A stretch of DNA of 52,584 nt from Nitrospinaceae bacterium. Its GTDB lineage: Bacteria > Nitrospinota > Nitrospinia > Nitrospinales > JACRGP01. The notes under the pieces are model-generated. The model was not told the DNA's origin, did not search any database, and saw only the letters and a program-made list of their open reading frames with translations. Positions 1 through 7,055 of the stretch are shown here, in pieces. The DNA lies in contig JAJDBB010000043.1 of NCBI GenBank assembly GCA_029261555.1, forward strand, positions 1 through 52,584, read 5' to 3'. Position 1 is the first letter of the stretch, and every line of letters begins with the position of its first letter. Both the position numbers and the translations under genes were made by a program.

Positions 1-207
1 CGCCAGGTTGGCGACCAACTCAACCTCGACTCCGCCCTTGTTCAAGCGCTGGATCAGTTGCGAAGGCCAGGCGTCTTTTGCCTCCACGCTAGCGCCGACA
101 GTGTAGGAGTCGCCGAGAGCAACGTAACGCATCGGCTCCGCATCGGCTCCGGCAACAAACAGGAAACATTGGGCGAGCCATCCCGCAATCAATAATCGAA
201 AAATCAT
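1..207 (-). CDS. SGNH/GDSL-type hydrolase, C-terminus cut by window edge
   Basis: Only the first 69 codons lie in the window. The start is the ATG at 207-205. The first 20 or so residues form a signal peptide (MIFRLLIAGWLAQCFLFVAG). Residues 29-36 read YVALGDSYT, the block I GDS motif of SGNH/GDSL esterases and lipases, with the serine as expected nucleophile. The protein is therefore probably an exported lipase, esterase or acyl hydrolase; its substrate cannot be read. It follows the aminotransferase gene on the same strand after 28 bp, so the two may be co-transcribed. The other catalytic blocks (G, N, D-x-x-H) fall outside the window. Confidence 0.75.
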   Translation of the reverse strand, partial: MIFRLLIAGWLAQCFLFVAGADAEPMRYVALGDSYTVGASVEAKDAWPSQLIQRLNKGGVEVELVANLA

Positions 208-235
208 TCCCGCCTCGATCAAAGCCCCTTCCGAT

Positions 236-1369
236 TTAAGAATTCAAAAATTTGTCTAAAAATTCAAAGAAAGATTCGACCTCTTCTCTTGTATTGTAAA
301 AATGCGGAGAGACGCGGACCAGCCCGTCGCGGATCGTGAGCGATACCCCCTTCTCGTTCATGTATGTCGCCAGCGCGTTGAGGTCCGTCTCCAACGTAAA
401 CGAGATTATTCCGGAGCGTTCGCCGGGGCGAGTGGAGCTGAAAATTTTTATATTCCGCTGGCGCAGGTTCTCCAATATCAGATCCCCCAGCGCCATAATG
501 TGCGCCTCGACCGCGTCCATTCCCGCTTCGTGGAAGAGTGAGAGGGAGGCGGCGAACATGTGAGCGCTCATCACGTTCAAACTGCCTTCTTCGAACCGGC
601 GCGCGTCCGGACGCAAGGTAAAATCGTAGGTCATATAATTGTTCGCGTCGATCACGCTGCTCCAGCCCACTGCGGCGGGGTGAATTTTTTCCAACGCGTC
701 GGAGGCGACGTAGAACCCACCCAGCCCTTCGACGGAGAGCAACCATTTGTGCCCGTCCGCCGCGAGGAAATCGACTCCGCACTTTTTGACGTCCATATCC
801 AGCGCGCCCAGGCTTTGGATCGCGTCGACGCAAAATAAAATCCCCTTGTCCTTGCAGAAGGCGCCGGTGCGGGCGAGATCGGTGCGGAACCCGCTGTTGC
901 ACTCCACGGAACTGATGGAGATCACGCGCGTCCGGTCGTCGCATTGCCTGACGATATCGTCGAACTCGACGCGGCCCTGGACGGCCTTGACCATGCGAGT
1001 TTCCACGCCGAGGCGTTTCAGGTTCCACCAGGGATAGACGTTAGCGGGGAATTCAATGTCGGGAATCACAACGTTGTCGCCTCTGCGCCAGTCGACGCCG
1101 TTGGCGACGATCGAAATTCCTTCGGATGTGTTTTTAACGAAGGCGACCTCGGATGTGTCCGCGTGGATCAATTTCGCGAACAGCTTGCGCGCGGATTCAG
1201 ACTTTTGCATCCACTTTTCGTAATTCGCAGTGCCGTGCTCCGTCGAGTCGGCGAGAAAATCCTGCGCCGCTTTTGCCGCGCGCAGGGGGAGCGGCGCCAC
1301 TCGGGCGTTGTCAAAAAAAATCCGGTTACGCGTCACCGGAAACTCTTCCCGCAATTTTTCAAAGTTCAT
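236..1369 (-). CDS. Class V aminotransferase fold PLP enzyme (cysteine desulfurase/isopenicillin epimerase-like)
   Basis: 377 aa from an ATG preceded by GGAG at 7 nt. The fold-type I PLP pattern of class V aminotransferases is clear: an N-terminal segment with FFDNARVAPLP, a central SVECNSGFRTDL, then CVDAIQSLGALDMDV with the PLP-binding Asp, and DGHKWLLSVEGLGGFYV, whose Lys is the expected Schiff-base residue. Length fits the family (370-420 aa). Members include cysteine desulfurases, selenocysteine lyases and isopenicillin-N epimerase-like proteins. I see no Cys-bearing loop typical of IscS, and no iscU or sufE neighbour, so a housekeeping Fe-S role is unlikely. Substrate unknown. Confidence 0.85.
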   Translation of the reverse strand: MNFEKLREEFPVTRNRIFFDNARVAPLPLRAAKAAQDFLADSTEHGTANYEKWMQKSESARKLFAKLIHADTSEVAFVKNTSEGISIVANGVDWRRGDNVVIPDIEFPANVYPWWNLKRLGVETRMVKAVQGRVEFDDIVRQCDDRTRVISISSVECNSGFRTDLARTGAFCKDKGILFCVDAIQSLGALDMDVKKCGVDFLAADGHKWLLSVEGLGGFYVASDALEKIHPAAVGWSSVIDANNYMTYDFTLRPDARRFEEGSLNVMSAHMFAASLSLFHEAGMDAVEAHIMALGDLILENLRQRNIKIFSSTRPGERSGIISFTLETDLNALATYMNEKGVSLTIRDGLVRVSPHFYNTREEVESFFEFLDKFLNS

Positions 1370-1384
1370 GGAATCTCCGCAAAG

Positions 1385-1432
1385 GAAAAATATTATTCAC
1401 CCTCGCCTATGTCCGTCGCTCCGTGAGCGCTT
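1385..1432. repeat. Short repeat shared with the far end of the window
   Basis: The stretch starting AAAAATATTATTCACCCTCG and running on into CCTATGTCC recurs, with one base fewer in the A/T part, as the reverse complement at about 52506-52535. It lies between the aminotransferase start and the first long repeat unit. It looks like a fragment of a dispersed intergenic repeat. No gene is seen in 1370-1480. Confidence 0.5.
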
Positions 1433-1479
1433 CCATCGAGGAAGAGGAATTATTTTAAGTTTTTTCCGTGTTCATCGGC

Positions 1480-1762
1480 GACCGGCGAAGGCGCCGCCAG
1501 CGTGACGCTGGACTCAATAGTTGACGACTGAGAAGTTTCTCTCAATTCAAACGATCATTTTCTGATCGTACATTATTCTGTTTGGGATGCAAATTCACTC
1601 CGGCGAAGGCGCCGGAGCCAACGGTTCACGACTGAAAGATTTCTCTAAGCTCAAAGCCCCGCTTTCCGAACTTTCGTTATCGAGTTCAAGATGCAAGCGC
1701 ACCCAAAATTGTAATTGTTCTTTAAAAGTCACAGAGAACGCTTCCAGGCGCTTGCCTGGCGG
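1480..1762. repeat. Two tandem units of the hairpin-capped repeat family
   Basis: Unit 1 starts with GGCGAAGGCGCC and the palindrome CCAGCGTGACGCTGG (1497-1511), then a body containing ATAGTTGACGACTGAG and GTTTCTCTCAA. Unit 2 starts at the palindrome CCGGCGAAGGCGCCGG (about 1600-1615), repeats the body (CACGACTGAAAGATTTCTCT, GAACTTTCGTTATCGAG, AAGATGCAAGCGCACCC) and ends in the hairpin CCAGGCGCTTGCCTGG (1744-1759). That last hairpin lies inside the 3' end of dinB and encodes its final residues. The gap from the aminotransferase to dinB otherwise holds nothing recognisable. Confidence 0.8.
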
Positions 1763-2919
1763 AGGATGACGTGGAAACCGTATTTGTCGCGAAGGCCGTC
1801 GATTCCCCGGTACAGGCGGTCCCAGTTTTCCCTGGGCGCGGTTGCAAACAGGTCGGCTTGCCTCGGTCCCGGCGGGGCCAGGCGGGACAAGGAAACGCCG
1901 ACCAGTCGGACACGCGTCCGTCCAACAAACAGTTTGCGCAACAGCCGGACCGCCGTTTGGTAGATTGTATGATCGTCCGACGTCCCCTCGGGCAGGGTGT
2001 GCGCGCGGGTGACGGTTTTGAAATCCGAAGTGCGCAGTTTGAGCGTCACGCATCGCGCGGCCTTGCCGCTTCTACGCAGGCGTCCCGCTACCTTTTCGCA
2101 CAGGTAGCTGAGCGCCGACTCAACGGCGCGGGGGTCCGTGAGGTCTTCCTCGAACGTGGTTTCGTGGCCGATGGATTTGGCTTCCTCGGGAGGCAGGATT
2201 TCCGCGCCTGCCACGCCGCGCGACTTCCAGTACAACGCGGTTCCCCATTTGCCGAACGCTTCTTCCAGTAGTTCGCGCGGAAGTCGCGCCAAGTCGCCTG
2301 TGGTTCTCACGCCCATACGTTTGAGTTCTGCCCCGCCTTTGGGTCCGACGCCGGGAATGCGGTCGACCGAAAGCGGCGCCAGGAAGGCGCGCTCTCGCCC
2401 AGGAAGTATCCACAACATGCCATTAGGTTTCGAGTAGGCGGAAGCGACCTTGGCGATCAGTTTGTTGGAACCGATTCCGATGGAGGCGTTGAGTCCGACG
2501 ACGCGTTTGATTTCGTCGCGGATACGCTGGGCGGCTTCGGGAGCCGAACCAAAAAGCCGTTCGCATCCCGTGTGGTCGAGGTAAGCTTCGTCCACCGACA
2601 CGGGTTCGACCAGGGGAGAGTAGCGGTCCAGCACGGCAAAGACGCGTTCGGAGAATTCTGAGTAGCGATGGAGGGAGCCGCGCAGGAAAATCGCTTTCGG
2701 GCACAGCCGCCGCGCCCGAGCCAGGGGCATGGCGGAATGGATACCGTATTTGCGCGCTTCGTAAGAGGCTGCGGCCACCACGCCGCGCCCGTCCGGGTCG
2801 CCGCCGACGATCACCGGTTTGCCTTTCAGCGACGGGTCGAGCGTCTCCTCTACCGACACGAAAAACGCGTCCATGTCGATATGGAAAATTATTCTATTGG
2901 AAACACTTAAAGAAACCAC
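1729..2919 (-). CDS. dinB: DNA polymerase IV (Y-family translesion polymerase)
   Basis: 396 aa from the GTG at 2919-2917. The open frame runs up to 2997, but residues encoded there come from an intergenic repeat, so I reject that extension. Motifs: FHIDMDAFFVSVEE (first metal-binding Asp), KPVIVGGDPDGRGVVAAASYEA, SVDEAYLDHT (SxDEaylD, catalytic Asp-Glu), IGIGSNKLIAKVAS, a helix-hairpin-helix IPGVGPKGGAELKRMGV, then the little-finger domain. The role is error-prone lesion bypass in the cytoplasm; Pol IV belongs to the SOS regulon in many bacteria, and lexA lies 1.8 kb upstream. The last residues, RQASAWKRSL, are encoded by a dispersed hairpin repeat, so the native C-terminus has probably been replaced. 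No beta-clamp-binding tail is obvious there. Confidence 0.92.
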   Translation of the reverse strand: MVSLSVSNRIIFHIDMDAFFVSVEETLDPSLKGKPVIVGGDPDGRGVVAAASYEARKYGIHSAMPLARARRLCPKAIFLRGSLHRYSEFSERVFAVLDRYSPLVEPVSVDEAYLDHTGCERLFGSAPEAAQRIRDEIKRVVGLNASIGIGSNKLIAKVASAYSKPNGMLWILPGRERAFLAPLSVDRIPGVGPKGGAELKRMGVRTTGDLARLPRELLEEAFGKWGTALYWKSRGVAGAEILPPEEAKSIGHETTFEEDLTDPRAVESALSYLCEKVAGRLRRSGKAARCVTLKLRTSDFKTVTRAHTLPEGTSDDHTIYQTAVRLLRKLFVGRTRVRLVGVSLSRLAPPGPRQADLFATAPRENWDRLYRGIDGLRDKYGFHVILRQASAWKRSL

Positions 2920-2932
2920 AGATGAACACCCA

Positions 2933-3113
2933 CCGGCGAAGGCGTCGGCCAGCGTGACGCTGGACTCGATAGTTGACGATTGAATAGTTTCTCTCAACTC
3001 AAAAACGCCGACCTGCCGGACTTTCGTTATTGTATTCGAGATGCAAGCTCACCGATACTTGAACCGTTTCCCTTAAACGTTACATTAATTGGGTCCAGCG
3101 TCACGCTGGCCGC
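2933..3113. repeat. Full-length hairpin-capped repeat, about 180 bp
   Basis: Both ends carry the 15-bp palindrome: CCAGCGTGACGCTGG at 2949-2963 and CCAGCGTCACGCTGG at 3095-3109. Between them: ACTCGATAGTTGACGATTGA, GGACTTTCGTTATTG, CGAGATGCAAGCTCACC and CCTTAAACGTTACATTA. It fills the gap between the Rieske/GltB-like gene and dinB and supplies the stop codon and last residues of the former. It is the best reference copy for the family. Confidence 0.85.
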
Positions 3114-4707
3114 CGTAGGAAATTCCCGACAGGTGGGCCATTTCCCTGTTCCAAGTTGTGAGGTCGTCGATCCGGAATTCATTTATATGCCTGTGACCGC
3201 AGGCTCTCGCCATAACTTTCACTAACTCGACCGACGCCTGAAAAAAGTTTTTCAGGCGGGTTGCGGATTCTTCAATGACCAATCTTTTCCTCAGCGATTC
3301 TTTTTGCGTGGCGATACCTACGGGACAGTTATTGGTGTGGCAAGCGCGCATTCCAATACAACCGATCGCCTGCAGGGCGGAGTTGGAAAGGGCGATCGCG
3401 TCCGCTCCCAAAGCGAGCGCCTTGGCGAAATCGGCGGGGATCCTCAATCCCCCGGTGATGATTAAAGTCACGTCTTTGCGTTCCAAACGGTCGAGATGTC
3501 GCCTCGCTCTTGCAAGGGCGGGAATAGTGGGCACGGAAATATTGTCTCGAAACAGGAGGGGAGCGGCGCCTGTTCCGCCGCCGCGACCGTCCAGGATGAT
3601 GTAATCGACTCCGACTTCCAGGGCGGCGTCGATATCTTTTTCTATATGTTGCGCCGACAGTTTGTAGCCGATAGGGAGGCCTCCCGTTTCTTCCCGGACC
3701 TGGCGGGCAAATTCCTTGATCGGTTTGATATCCGTCCAGTCGGGAAAGCGCGGCGGTGAAACGGCGGGTTCGCCTTCGTTCAATCCGCGAACCTCGGCGA
3801 TTTTGCCTTTCACCTTTTCTCCCGGCAGATGGCCGCCGGTCCCAGTCTTGGCGCCCTGCCCGCCTTTAAAATGGAAGGCCTGACAGCGTTTCACCTTGTC
3901 CATCGAAAACCCGAATCGCCCGGAAGCCAGTTCGTAAAAATACCGGCTGTTCGCCTCCTGCTCTTCGGGCAACATTCCTCCTTCGCCGCTACAAATACCG
4001 GTTCCCGCCATTTCCGCGCCCATCGCCAATGCGATTTTGGCCTCTTCGGAAAGCGCGCCGAAACTCATATCGGAAACAAATAAAGGAATCTCCAGCTTGA
4101 GGGGTTTTTGCGCTCCGGGACCAATGACCACCTCCGTCCCGACCGGCTCGTCGTCCAACAAAGGCATTGCCGCCAGTTGCGCGGTGACGAACTGGACGTC
4201 CTCCCATTTGGGAAGCTCCTGCCGGGGCACGCCCATAGCGGCTACCCGACCATGATGGCCTAATTTAGACAAACCGTTTTTTGCCAGCTCCTGAATGAAA
4301 CCGACGTTATCTTCCGCATCGGTCCCTTCATTATCGGCGTATAACCCCAGATACTCGTCTCGCTTGTAAGGTTGCGGATGATCTATTTCCCATTCGGCGA
4401 TCTCGGTTTCGTCTACCCAAATCTTGCCGTCTTCAACCCAAGCCGAAAATTTATGCAGCCTTTCATCCTCGTCGTATTCGCTGACGCCGGTGTCGTATTT
4501 GAAATCCCAGTAATGGACGCCGCAAATAAGATTGTGGCCTTTAACAAATCCATCCGCCAACAATGCGCCGCGGTGGAGACATCGCCCATAAAGAACGGAA
4601 ACCTCGTTGTCGTAGCGGATAACGACCAGATCCACGTTGGCGACCAGGGCATAGGAAGGTTCGCGGTCTTTTAAACTGTCCCAATCGGCTATCGCTGTTT
4701 TTTTCAT
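3085..4707 (-). CDS. Rieske domain fused to FMN-binding glutamate synthase-like domain
   Basis: 540 aa from an ATG with GGAGAA about 9 nt upstream. Residues 1-110 are a Rieske-type 2Fe-2S domain: C43-L-H45 and C62-G-V-H65, the two Cys-His ligand pairs. Residues 150-520 are the GltB-type FMN-binding barrel (SFGALSEEAKIALAMGAEMA, GGQGAKTGTGGHLPGEKV, ILDGRGGGTGAAP, TGGLRIPADFAKALALGADA). The motif C450-x5-C456-x4-C461 (CIGMRACHTNNCPVGIATQ) matches the 3Fe-4S ligands of glutamate synthase. There is no glutaminase domain, so classic GOGAT activity is unlikely on its own. It probably passes electrons from the Rieske centre to FMN and the 3Fe-4S cluster; substrate unknown. The C-terminal GGQRDAGPN is encoded inside a dispersed repeat. 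Confidence 0.88.
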   Translation of the reverse strand: MKKTAIADWDSLKDREPSYALVANVDLVVIRYDNEVSVLYGRCLHRGALLADGFVKGHNLICGVHYWDFKYDTGVSEYDEDERLHKFSAWVEDGKIWVDETEIAEWEIDHPQPYKRDEYLGLYADNEGTDAEDNVGFIQELAKNGLSKLGHHGRVAAMGVPRQELPKWEDVQFVTAQLAAMPLLDDEPVGTEVVIGPGAQKPLKLEIPLFVSDMSFGALSEEAKIALAMGAEMAGTGICSGEGGMLPEEQEANSRYFYELASGRFGFSMDKVKRCQAFHFKGGQGAKTGTGGHLPGEKVKGKIAEVRGLNEGEPAVSPPRFPDWTDIKPIKEFARQVREETGGLPIGYKLSAQHIEKDIDAALEVGVDYIILDGRGGGTGAAPLLFRDNISVPTIPALARARRHLDRLERKDVTLIITGGLRIPADFAKALALGADAIALSNSALQAIGCIGMRACHTNNCPVGIATQKESLRKRLVIEESATRLKNFFQASVELVKVMARACGHRHINEFRIDDLTTWNREMAHLSGISYGGQRDAGPN

Positions 4708-4801
4708 TCAGGGTTCTCCAAGTTCAGGTTGCGATAATATTTTCTAGGCGCATGGTTTCTTAGTCGGTTAAAAAACCTTTTACTGACAACGGTCAACTGT
4801 T

Positions 4802-5425
4802 TCATTTAAATTTCCGCATGACGCCGACGACGACGCCCTGGATTTTGAAGTCGCCGGTTTTCACGTGGATGGGTTTCATATTCGGGTTGGCGGGTTGCAG
4901 GCGGACCACTCCCCCCTTCTCCCGGTACAGGCGCTTGAGCGTCGCATTTTCGTTATCCAGCAGAGCCACCACCATATCGCCGTTTTCCGCGTGGTCGCGC
5001 CGTTCCACAATCACGTAGTCGCCGTCCTGGATGTGATCGTTTATCATCGAGTCGCCGCGGACGCGCAGGGCGAAGACGTCTTTGTCCGCCGCGTCCGGCA
5101 GGAACGAAACGGTTTCGCGGTTTTCCAAGGCTTCGATGGGCCGTCCGGCGGCGATGTTTCCCAACAGAACAAACTCTTGGGAGAAAGAAGAGAGAGCGGA
5201 GAAATCGCGGCGCGGGTCTTCGCCTAATTCCAGCGCCCGGCTCTGGTGTTGGCGGCGGCGGATCAGGCCTTTGTTTTCGAGGTTGGTCAGGTGTTTGTGC
5301 ACGGTGGCCGGCGAGGACAGGCCGAAGCGTTCGCCGATCTCGTGGATGCTGGGGGCGTAGCCCCGACTGGCGATATGTTCTTTAATATAGAGATAAATCT
5401 CCTGCTGACGTTTGGTCAGGTGCAC
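4802..5425 (-). CDS. lexA: LexA SOS repressor, autocleaving serine peptidase
   Basis: 207 aa. The start is GTG at 5425 with a strong GGAGGGAG 4-6 nt upstream. N-terminal winged helix (residues 1-65: TKRQQEIYLYIKEHI, ATVHKHLTNLENKGLIRR). C-terminal S24 peptidase domain: cleavage site A93-G94 in NIAAGRP, nucleophile S126 in RGDSM, general base K164 in ENATLKRLY. Length matches the family. It represses DNA-damage genes and self-cleaves with RecA filaments; dinB is a plausible local target. I could not see a convincing SOS operator upstream of either gene. The next upstream gene on this strand is an unrelated small membrane protein. Confidence 0.96.
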   Translation of the reverse strand: MHLTKRQQEIYLYIKEHIASRGYAPSIHEIGERFGLSSPATVHKHLTNLENKGLIRRRQHQSRALELGEDPRRDFSALSSFSQEFVLLGNIAAGRPIEALENRETVSFLPDAADKDVFALRVRGDSMINDHIQDGDYVIVERRDHAENGDMVVALLDNENATLKRLYREKGGVVRLQPANPNMKPIHVKTGDFKIQGVVVGVMRKFK

Positions 5426-5515
5426 GAACTCCCTCCGGATTGAGTCTGGAAAATAACGTCGCCAGTTTAAACGAAAAAAAGGCGAAAATAAAGAGCGAAA
5501 AAATAGAAGGAAGGA

Positions 5516-5935
5516 TCACTCCTGGAAGACGCGGTGTGATTTTAAGTGTTTGCGTTTGTCAAAGCACAGTTCCAGGGTTCCTTGCCCCATCTGGTCCTCC
5601 ACCCATTTCCCCACGCCGTAGGCAAAGCAGAATTCCCCCTCGTCCTCGCCTTCGTATTCCTCCGCCGGATCGCCAAGGGTGTAGCGGAATTCATTCGCGG
5701 TAATCTCTTTCAGGAAGTAGTTGCGTTCCAAGTCCGGGATCATTTTTTTGCGAGGACTTTCAAATGTGTAGTCGTATTCGTTGGCCAGCCAGGTTTCCCG
5801 GTCAAACTTGTCGGTGGTGGAAACTTCCTTTTTGTTCTCGCCTTCCAGATAATAGGAAAACATGAATTTGGCGACGACCATAGGTATGACGAGCGCCAAA
5901 AGCACGGAGATAAAGCGGGACATGGACGGTTTCAT
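5516..5935 (-). CDS. Small membrane-anchored protein of unknown function
   Basis: 139 aa from the ATG at 5935. Residues 7-29 (RFISVLLALVIPMVVAKFMF) form one hydrophobic helix, either a signal anchor or an uncleaved signal peptide. The rest is polar and acidic (EEYEGEDEGEF) with two cysteines (EFCFAYG, LELCFDK) that could pair in the periplasm. I recognise no family. It ends 90 bp before lexA on the same strand. No clear Shine-Dalgarno sequence is present, so the start is provisional; an internal M5 is also possible. Confidence 0.6.
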   Translation of the reverse strand: MKPSMSRFISVLLALVIPMVVAKFMFSYYLEGENKKEVSTTDKFDRETWLANEYDYTFESPRKKMIPDLERNYFLKEITANEFRYTLGDPAEEYEGEDEGEFCFAYGVGKWVEDQMGQGTLELCFDKRKHLKSHRVFQE

Positions 5936-6057
5936 AATGTCATTCTAACGTCCCCGTCTTGCGTAAGCCATGTTTTTTTGCAGGCGTCAATCCAAAGACC
6001 ATTGTTTTTTAAGTTGATAGGCTGTTTTAGCCCTATTTTCCGCCCGCGCCAGGGGAT

Positions 6058-6087
6058 TTGCATTAGAAATTTTTCAATGATTATGAT
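6058..6087 (+). promoter_or_regulatory. Sigma70-like promoter for the cold-shock gene
   Basis: TTGCAT (6058-6063) and TATGAT (6082-6087) are separated by 18 bp. The start point would be near 6094, giving a leader of about 200 nt. The placement and leader length fit cspA-type mRNAs. Inference from motif match only. Confidence 0.45.
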
Positions 6088-6093
6088 AGGATG

Positions 6094-6294
6094 TTACGGA
6101 TTATATAGGGGTGAGGATGGGCTTTGCGAATCGGATTAATTTTCTCGCCAAGAGCGGAACAGTCTTTAGGGGACCTCTAATAATTGAGCATTTTCGCTTT
6201 CGGCAACTCGCCAGCCCTTAACAGAAAAATGGGAGCGCGCTTACCGGATTGATCGCAACCAGCGCGATCCCCAAAGCAGAGGAGAGCGTCCGGC
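6094..6294 (+). promoter_or_regulatory. Long 5' leader of the cold-shock mRNA
   Basis: This stretch of about 200 nt before the ATG has no ORF of its own. Close to the start it holds a hairpin, GATCGC (6251-6256) pairing with GCGATC (6264-6269) over a 7-nt loop, followed by AGAGGAGAG as ribosome-binding site. Cold-shock mRNAs in other bacteria carry long leaders that fold differently at low temperature; the same is inferred here. Confidence 0.4.
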
Positions 6295-6495
6295 ATGGCT
6301 GAAGGCAAAGTGAAGTGGTTCAATCAAAGCAAGGGCTATGGGTTTATCGAGTCCGAAGAAGGGGAAGATTGTTTTGTACATTTTTCCGAAATCCAGGCCG
6401 AAGGGTTTAAAACCCTGAGCGAAGGGCAAGCTGTCGAGTTTGAAAGAACCGATGGACAAAAGGGACCCCAGGCGTCCAAGGTCATCCCGAAATAA
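6295..6495 (+). CDS. Cold-shock domain protein (CspA family)
   Basis: 66 aa, the usual CspA length. The five-strand OB-fold pattern is clear: [17 protein letters not shown] contains RNP1 (KGYGFI), and DCFVHFSEI is RNP2. It binds single-stranded RNA or DNA and probably acts as an RNA chaperone in the cytoplasm. The gene stands alone between its own promoter-like element and a strong intrinsic terminator, so it is a monocistronic unit. Which csp paralogue this is (cold-induced or constitutive) cannot be told. Confidence 0.97.
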   Translation: MAEGKVKWFNQSKGYGFIESEEGEDCFVHFSEIQAEGFKTLSEGQAVEFERTDGQKGPQASKVIPK

Positions 6496-6507
6496 AAAAT
6501 TAATCAC

Positions 6508-6547
6508 AAAAATTCCGGCAGAGTTTCTGCTCTGCCGGTTTTTTTTT
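6508..6547 (+). terminator. Intrinsic terminator after the cold-shock gene
   Basis: Perfect 9-bp stem CCGGCAGAG (6515-6523) and CTCTGCCGG (6530-6538), loop TTTCTG, followed by nine T residues (6539-6547). Confidence 0.95.
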
Positions 6548-6592
6548 GCGAAAAATAAACGAGCTTCAAATTCTTTAAAATAAAGGAGAACA

Positions 6593-6778
6593 ATGTACGA
6601 AGTTAAAGTTTACGACAATACCGGAAAACTAAAAAAAGTCATCTCCGCAAAAACTCTCAGCAAGCGCATGGACAAGATGATCCACTCCCCGTCTCTTAAA
6701 ACGAATCCGCGGAAAAAAACCGCTCCGACCCCGATTCCCACCAAAACCGGAAAAAAATTGAACGCCGGCAGGGTCTGA
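6593..6778 (+). CDS. Small basic protein of unknown function
   Basis: 61 aa. The ATG is preceded by AAAGGAG at 4-5 nt, a good Shine-Dalgarno sequence. The sequence starts with a beta-strand-like MYEVKVYDNTGKLKKVIS and ends very basic (NPRKKTAPTPIPTKTGKK). No known domain. A nucleic-acid-binding role is possible from charge alone, but this is a guess. It follows the cold-shock terminator and so needs its own promoter, which I cannot place. The codon pattern and the ribosome site make it more likely than not a real gene. Confidence 0.6.
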   Translation: MYEVKVYDNTGKLKKVISAKTLSKRMDKMIHSPSLKTNPRKKTAPTPIPTKTGKKLNAGRV

Positions 6779-6985
6779 ACCCTACCGTTAATCGCCCGGC
6801 TACTCGCCGCAGGAGCGGTAGTTGGCGATTGAATGATCTCTTTAAATCGGCAACGGCGCCTGTCGATTTTCATCCACTGTCAAACCGCCATTAAATAAGT
6901 CCAGCGTGACGCTGGCAGCAAACCCCTCGCAGTCTCAGGATTAATTGTGCCATTTGCCGGCAGGCGCTTGCCTGCCGGGATAAAA
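6779..6985. repeat. Hairpin-capped repeat, diverged, upstream of gdhA
   Basis: Contains TAGTTGGCGATTGAATGATC, the palindrome CCAGCGTGACGCTGG (6901-6915) and a 9-bp stem hairpin CCGGCAGGC/GCCTGCCGG (6957-6978, loop GCTT). It fills most of the gap between the 61-aa gene and gdhA. The last hairpin lacks a T tract and so is not a terminator. Confidence 0.7.
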
Positions 6986-7055
6986 ATTTATCCCAGTTTA
7001 AACCTCTTTGCGCCTTATAATAAATCAGTTGCACAGTTCATGATCGGGAGAGGCG

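Noticed and set aside
264-1028. 254-aa ORF in another minus-strand frame inside the aminotransferase gene
   Set aside because: Arg/Pro/Gly-rich shadow of a GC-rich coding sequence; no motif and no ribosome site.
5426-5515. SOS operator in front of lexA
   Set aside because: AT-rich TTTTCG repeats are present, but no convincing palindrome matching a known LexA box was found.
6957-6978. Strong hairpin before gdhA as a terminator
   Set aside because: A 9-bp stem but no T tract on either strand; it is a cap of the repeat family.
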